Assembly (NCBI GenBank): GCA_030837305.1
Contig: JAUPKT010000325.1
Span: 1 to 12,388, forward strand
From: Thermodesulfobacteriota bacterium
Lineage (GTDB): Bacteria > Desulfobacterota > Desulfomonilia > Desulfomonilales > Desulfomonilaceae
Length of the DNA stretch: 12,388 nucleotides
Reading direction: 5' to 3'
The number at the start of each line of letters is the position of its first letter. Within the stretch, counting starts at the first letter, position 1. This document shows, in pieces, positions 11,709-12,388 of the stretch. The notes beneath the pieces are model-generated. The model saw only the letters and a list, made by a program, of their open reading frames with translations. It made no database searches and was not told the DNA's origin. The position numbers and the translations under genes were made by a program.

Positions 11709-12388
11709 ATGTTTTTGCTCTGGGACTTAACACACCGCGCTCGTAACCTCTTGACCCAAAAAGCGGCCCGCAGAAGTGGTGTGTCATTTTCCCTGTTTCT
11801 TATGCTCAGTATTACTCTCCTCCTGGCGAGTTCCTGTACTCTCCTTTCGAAATCTCCATTTCTTAAGCAGCAGACTCACATTGGCGTAATGACGGACTCC
11901 AATGGACTCCTGGTAAGTGACTCAGGGAAAATCCCGTACCAGCGATGGAGAATTGCTCCGTGGGCAGAAGAAATGCGCTATGTATGGCTCGTAGGAGATT
12001 ACGATTTCCGTAAACATAATGCGGTTGAAATCATTTTGTTCTTCCATGGGATGCATGCCAAAGATTATTACGACGCTTTTCGCAAAGAACTTGAATTGTT
12101 AGTGGAAAAAAGACCAGATCGTCCTTTTCTATTCATCGGATTCGTGGATGGTCCACATGTCCTCCCGCAGACAAGAAGCTCGGAACGCTGGAAATCTCTC
12201 TCCCAAGGAGGGAATCGACCTGACAGGCTTTTCGCAGCCATCAATCAGGTGTTTCGGTCTTTCAGGTTGCAGTTTCCCCATATCAAGAAGGAGAATACTT
12301 CTATAGTGTTGGCAGGATTCTCAGGAGGCGGAAGGGTATTGAACGGAATCGGGAACTGGTTGGCAAAAGGTGTCCACAATGATCCGTA
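11709..12388 (+). CDS. Predicted lipoprotein alpha/beta-hydrolase-like protein (partial, first 226 residues)
   Basis: The frame opens at ATG 11709 and runs off the right edge. A long basic N-region (MFLLWDLTHRARNLLTQKAARR) precedes a hydrophobic core and LLLASSC, a lipobox-like site that would lipidate Cys43. The mature part contains ILFFHGMH (109-116), an HG oxyanion-type motif after a beta strand, FLFIGFVDGPH (140-150), and IVLAGFSGGGRVLNG (199-213), where Ser205 fits the GxSxGG nucleophile elbow of alpha/beta hydrolases. This supports a periplasmic or outer-membrane esterase or peptidase-like enzyme; the Asp and His of a triad would lie beyond the edge. The start has GGAGGG 12 nt upstream, longer than ideal; an in-frame TTG upstream is less likely. 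It follows the GSCFA gene by 103 bp on the same strand, and a shared role in modifying an ester-bearing surface polymer is speculation. Confidence 0.75.
   Translation, partial: MFLLWDLTHRARNLLTQKAARRSGVSFSLFLMLSITLLLASSCTLLSKSPFLKQQTHIGVMTDSNGLLVSDSGKIPYQRWRIAPWAEEMRYVWLVGDYDFRKHNAVEIILFFHGMHAKDYYDAFRKELELLVEKRPDRPFLFIGFVDGPHVLPQTRSSERWKSLSQGGNRPDRLFAAINQVFRSFRLQFPHIKKENTSIVLAGFSGGGRVLNGIGNWLAKGVHNDP

Overview
The window looks like a chromosomal segment from a free-living Gram-negative bacterium. The best guess is a member of the Desulfobacterota (former Deltaproteobacteria): moderate GC content, Shine-Dalgarno-led genes, stand-alone acyl-CoA dehydrogenase and SDR genes, an archaeal-type phosphoglycerate mutase, and lipoprotein and other signal peptides. 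This placement is inference, because the window holds no rRNA or other phylogenetic marker. I see no transposase, integrase, tRNA, rRNA or CRISPR array.

Left part, all minus strand (1-4680). The 5' two thirds or less of hisA (histidine biosynthesis) runs off the left edge. Upstream of it is a pair of small secreted proline/cysteine-rich proteins with CGP motifs (389-745 and 817-1341). They share a duplicated ribosome-binding leader, appear to form an operon, and are closed by a strong terminator (339-366). The operon leader has a TTGACA promoter and two hairpins. Next come a FabG-like SDR oxidoreductase (1702-2454) with its own promoter, a gene-free but structured stretch (2455-2846) that ends in a strong minus-strand terminator, an XRE-cupin regulator (2847-3389) and an acyl-CoA dehydrogenase (3514-4680). 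The SDR, regulator and dehydrogenase are suggestive of acyl-CoA metabolism under a local regulator, but no ligase or thiolase is present to name a substrate.

Centre (4838-9021). A plus-strand 4-alpha-glucanotransferase (malQ) is divergent from the dehydrogenase. It faces a minus-strand group: an unrecognised 160-residue protein (7100-7582) behind a promoter with an AT-rich upstream tract, a small predicted lipoprotein (7749-8045), and a UbiA-family membrane transferase (8140-9021) that resembles decaprenyl-phosphate phosphoribosyltransferase.

Right part, plus strand (9390-12388). An archaeal-type cofactor-independent phosphoglycerate mutase overlaps a GSCFA-domain protein by 4 nt (ATGA). A lipoprotein with an alpha/beta-hydrolase-like GFSGGG motif follows and is cut by the right edge.

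Most notable items: (i) a candidate minus-strand small RNA or 3'-UTR element near 2543-2660 that carries a copy of the 16S rRNA anti-Shine-Dalgarno tail, which can be sequestered in an 8-bp stem just before a terminator; (ii) the CGP-motif protein pair with duplicated leaders; (iii) two promoters whose predicted transcripts begin with a stem-loop; (iv) a glycolytic enzyme gene coupled to two surface or ester-chemistry genes.
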